Made by a program: the position numbers and the translations under genes. Positions 62,346-64,000 of a stretch of DNA of 64,000 nt are shown piece by piece. Below the pieces are notes generated by a model, which had not been told where the DNA came from, did not search any database, and was given only the letters and a program-made list of their open reading frames with translations. This stretch comes from Prostheceraeus crozeri (lineage: Eukaryota; Platyhelminthes; Polycladida; Euryleptidae). The stretch is taken from assembly GCA_907163375.1 (NCBI GenBank), contig CAJQUW010007913.1, positions 186,001 to 250,000 on the forward strand, read 5' to 3'. How positions within the stretch are numbered: position 1 is the stretch's first letter; the number at the start of each line of letters is the position of its first letter.

Positions 62346-63050
62346 ACTCAGACAATTTCGTTATTTATTGTGTGTGTGATCCATTTCTCAACTTGAAATC
62401 ATGAAATGATGTTGAGTTGTCGGAGACTTCTCTTTTTTTATCGAATGTAAACTTTTAGATACATCTACGAATTGTACATCTTTCTGTTTGCAGATCTTTC
62501 ACCCACCTTTAATGATGAAATTTCTGATACGATAGTCACTATTCTTATGACCAGATGCCCTTCAAGAAACAAACGAAATTCACTGAATATTTCACCAAGG
62601 AGACTAAGTGTTGATCTATGACAAGACGATATTTTTGCATGAAATAATATTGAGTTCAAGATGAGACGATGTAATGAAATCCGTAATATTGACGCCACTA
62701 AAATATGCGTTGCTGTAATGAAGTATTACTGACGCTAGAAGGCAATTCATTAAAGTGATGTAACATTGACGTCACTTAGAGACTGTCAATTGGTGTCATT
62801 GTAATTCAAAGAAATACGGCGAATTAAAGCGCTTTGTCCCTCTCATCGGTGAATTTTGCAATACAATTATATTTTTTACTAATTAAATGTATGGATGAAT
62901 CAGCTGATCATACAGACAATGTTGTAAATATCAAATTATTTAAGAAGTTGTTTTTGCAGTTTTAGAACTTTGACTTACATTCATGAAAATCAAGAAATTC
63001 ATGAAAAGTGTCATTGAAAGTAAATAAAACAACATTAGACTTGACAGATT
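62346..63050 (+). other. Probable PCM1 3' UTR
   Basis: No exon is recognised after the stop. A canonical AATAAA occurs at 63023-63028 and another at 63253-63258; either could end the transcript. The end point given is an estimate from the first signal. Confidence 0.45.
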
Positions 63051-64000
63051 TATATAAACAGGTTATGTCATGTAGATAGATTGAACATTTCGTAGTTCAG
63101 TGTGTAGAGAAATATTTCATTCAACAGTTGGATAAATGTAACTTATGTTGGCAAGAACCATGTTCGCTAATTCTATTACAGACCAGCTGATTTTGATTAA
63201 ATATCGTATAGAAACCGATAGGTAAGTAACAAACTATTCTAACACTGGGCTAAATAAAAATGTCTCACAGTAAAAGAGATTCCACTTAAACAACGAATAG
63301 GGATTGGTAAAATGAATAGCAAAGAACGTTTAGCATTCTAATTATTTCTTTGATTTTCTTTATGTAAGACAACATAATTGGCCATGGCTTTAATGACCGA
63401 CCGCTGGTATTCTCCGTCTAATCGTACCCTCACTGGTACTGCACTTGATTTTCTATCTTGAATCTATCTTCTTCTTTTTATTGTCTATGCGAACATTGTT
63501 CACTGATTGTAGATACGGCTCATGTTTTGAAAAGTGGACTTTGAAGGGTCCATTTACTTCAGATAATTTTCTTATTGTCTTTCTCCTTACCACTATAATT
63601 GTCACAATAAATATGAGTGTTTCTCTTGTCGTTAATTCTTTCAGTGTAGTCTTTCTCTAAGTGCCTTACTCTCTCTTGATGTCCTGAAATCTACTTTTCT
63701 GTCTTCTGTTATATTTGTCAGTCGCAGAGAATATAATTGTTTTCTTCGTTGACTGGCCCTCATTCTATAAACGATCGGAGGAATTTGCTCTCCGAATTGC
63801 CTCTAGATCGAATTTGACCAATATCTACTGCTGATAACAGTCAAACTGTTATGGGATTGTATTCTGATGGTTTGCATTTCGCCCTGTCTTTGAGTATCTC
63901 ATTTTTGTCACATGGAACTCCTATTTCAACTATCAGAACCAAACTCTGTTATTACACATCATGTCCTGAAGAATTTTTCAAATCTTTGTATTACATCATC
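63051..64000. other. Downstream flank, nothing recognised
   Basis: AT-rich sequence after the probable polyadenylation site, with pyrimidine-rich stretches after 63440. The ORF at 63445-63660 is hydrophobic low-complexity and not convincing. No start of another gene is visible. Confidence 0.5.

Noticed and set aside
1-64000. LTR retrovirus-like, Polinton or CRISPR content
   Set aside because: I saw no paired direct long repeats, capsid, integrase or polymerase motifs, and no regularly spaced direct repeats.

Overview
The window is animal nuclear DNA. It is AT-rich, has GT-AG introns of up to 7 kb, and carries tRNA-derived SINEs and TTAA- and TA-flanked DNA transposons. Exons encode a protein that aligns from memory with vertebrate PCM1 along its whole length. 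Divergence from human PCM1 is high outside the C-terminal domain, which points to an invertebrate; the phylum cannot be fixed from this sequence. There is no bacterial gene, operon, CRISPR array or rRNA.

One host gene on the + strand fills almost the whole window. It is the PCM1 gene, encoding the scaffold of centriolar satellites, from an ATG at 225 to a TAA at 62343-62345. I place 27 coding exons that join in phase without an internal stop, giving a predicted protein of about 2,072 residues (human PCM1 is 2,024). Exons 8-16 (15.1-27.4 kb) carry the coiled coils and acidic linkers. Exons 19-25 (30.6-54.9 kb) carry the conserved C-terminal domain. Exon 27 holds the C-terminus and is followed by a probable 3' UTR. 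Introns fall into two size classes: tiny (60-172 bp) and large (0.4-7.3 kb). One tiny intron is exactly 60 bp, in frame and free of stops.

The large introns hold the mobile DNA. Intron 13 has a piggyBac element (20549-23466) with TTAA duplications, asymmetric internal inverted repeats and a broken transposase, then an unexplained ORF remnant cut by a SINE. Intron 22 has a Tc1-like DD34E element (41990-43329). Intron 23 has a Kolobok-like element with 424-bp terminal inverted repeats (48509-50360) and a second Tc1-like element (50516-51903). Intron 19 has a 481-bp element with 159-bp arms that differ at one site and contain a hammerhead-like hairpin. Intron 6 has a perfect 90-bp palindrome arm pair. 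At least seven copies of one tRNA-derived SINE family and about three of another are scattered through the introns; one SINE, with a clear 12-bp target duplication, lies 39 bp upstream of the exon 26 splice acceptor.

I found no convincing new multi-gene system. The best leads are an unrecognised 144-codon, exon-like open stretch at 7022-7453 whose flanking sites would keep the PCM1 frame, the perfect palindrome in intron 6, the long-armed Kolobok-like element, the ribozyme-like inverted element and an extreme G-rich tract at about 58.97-59.41 kb.
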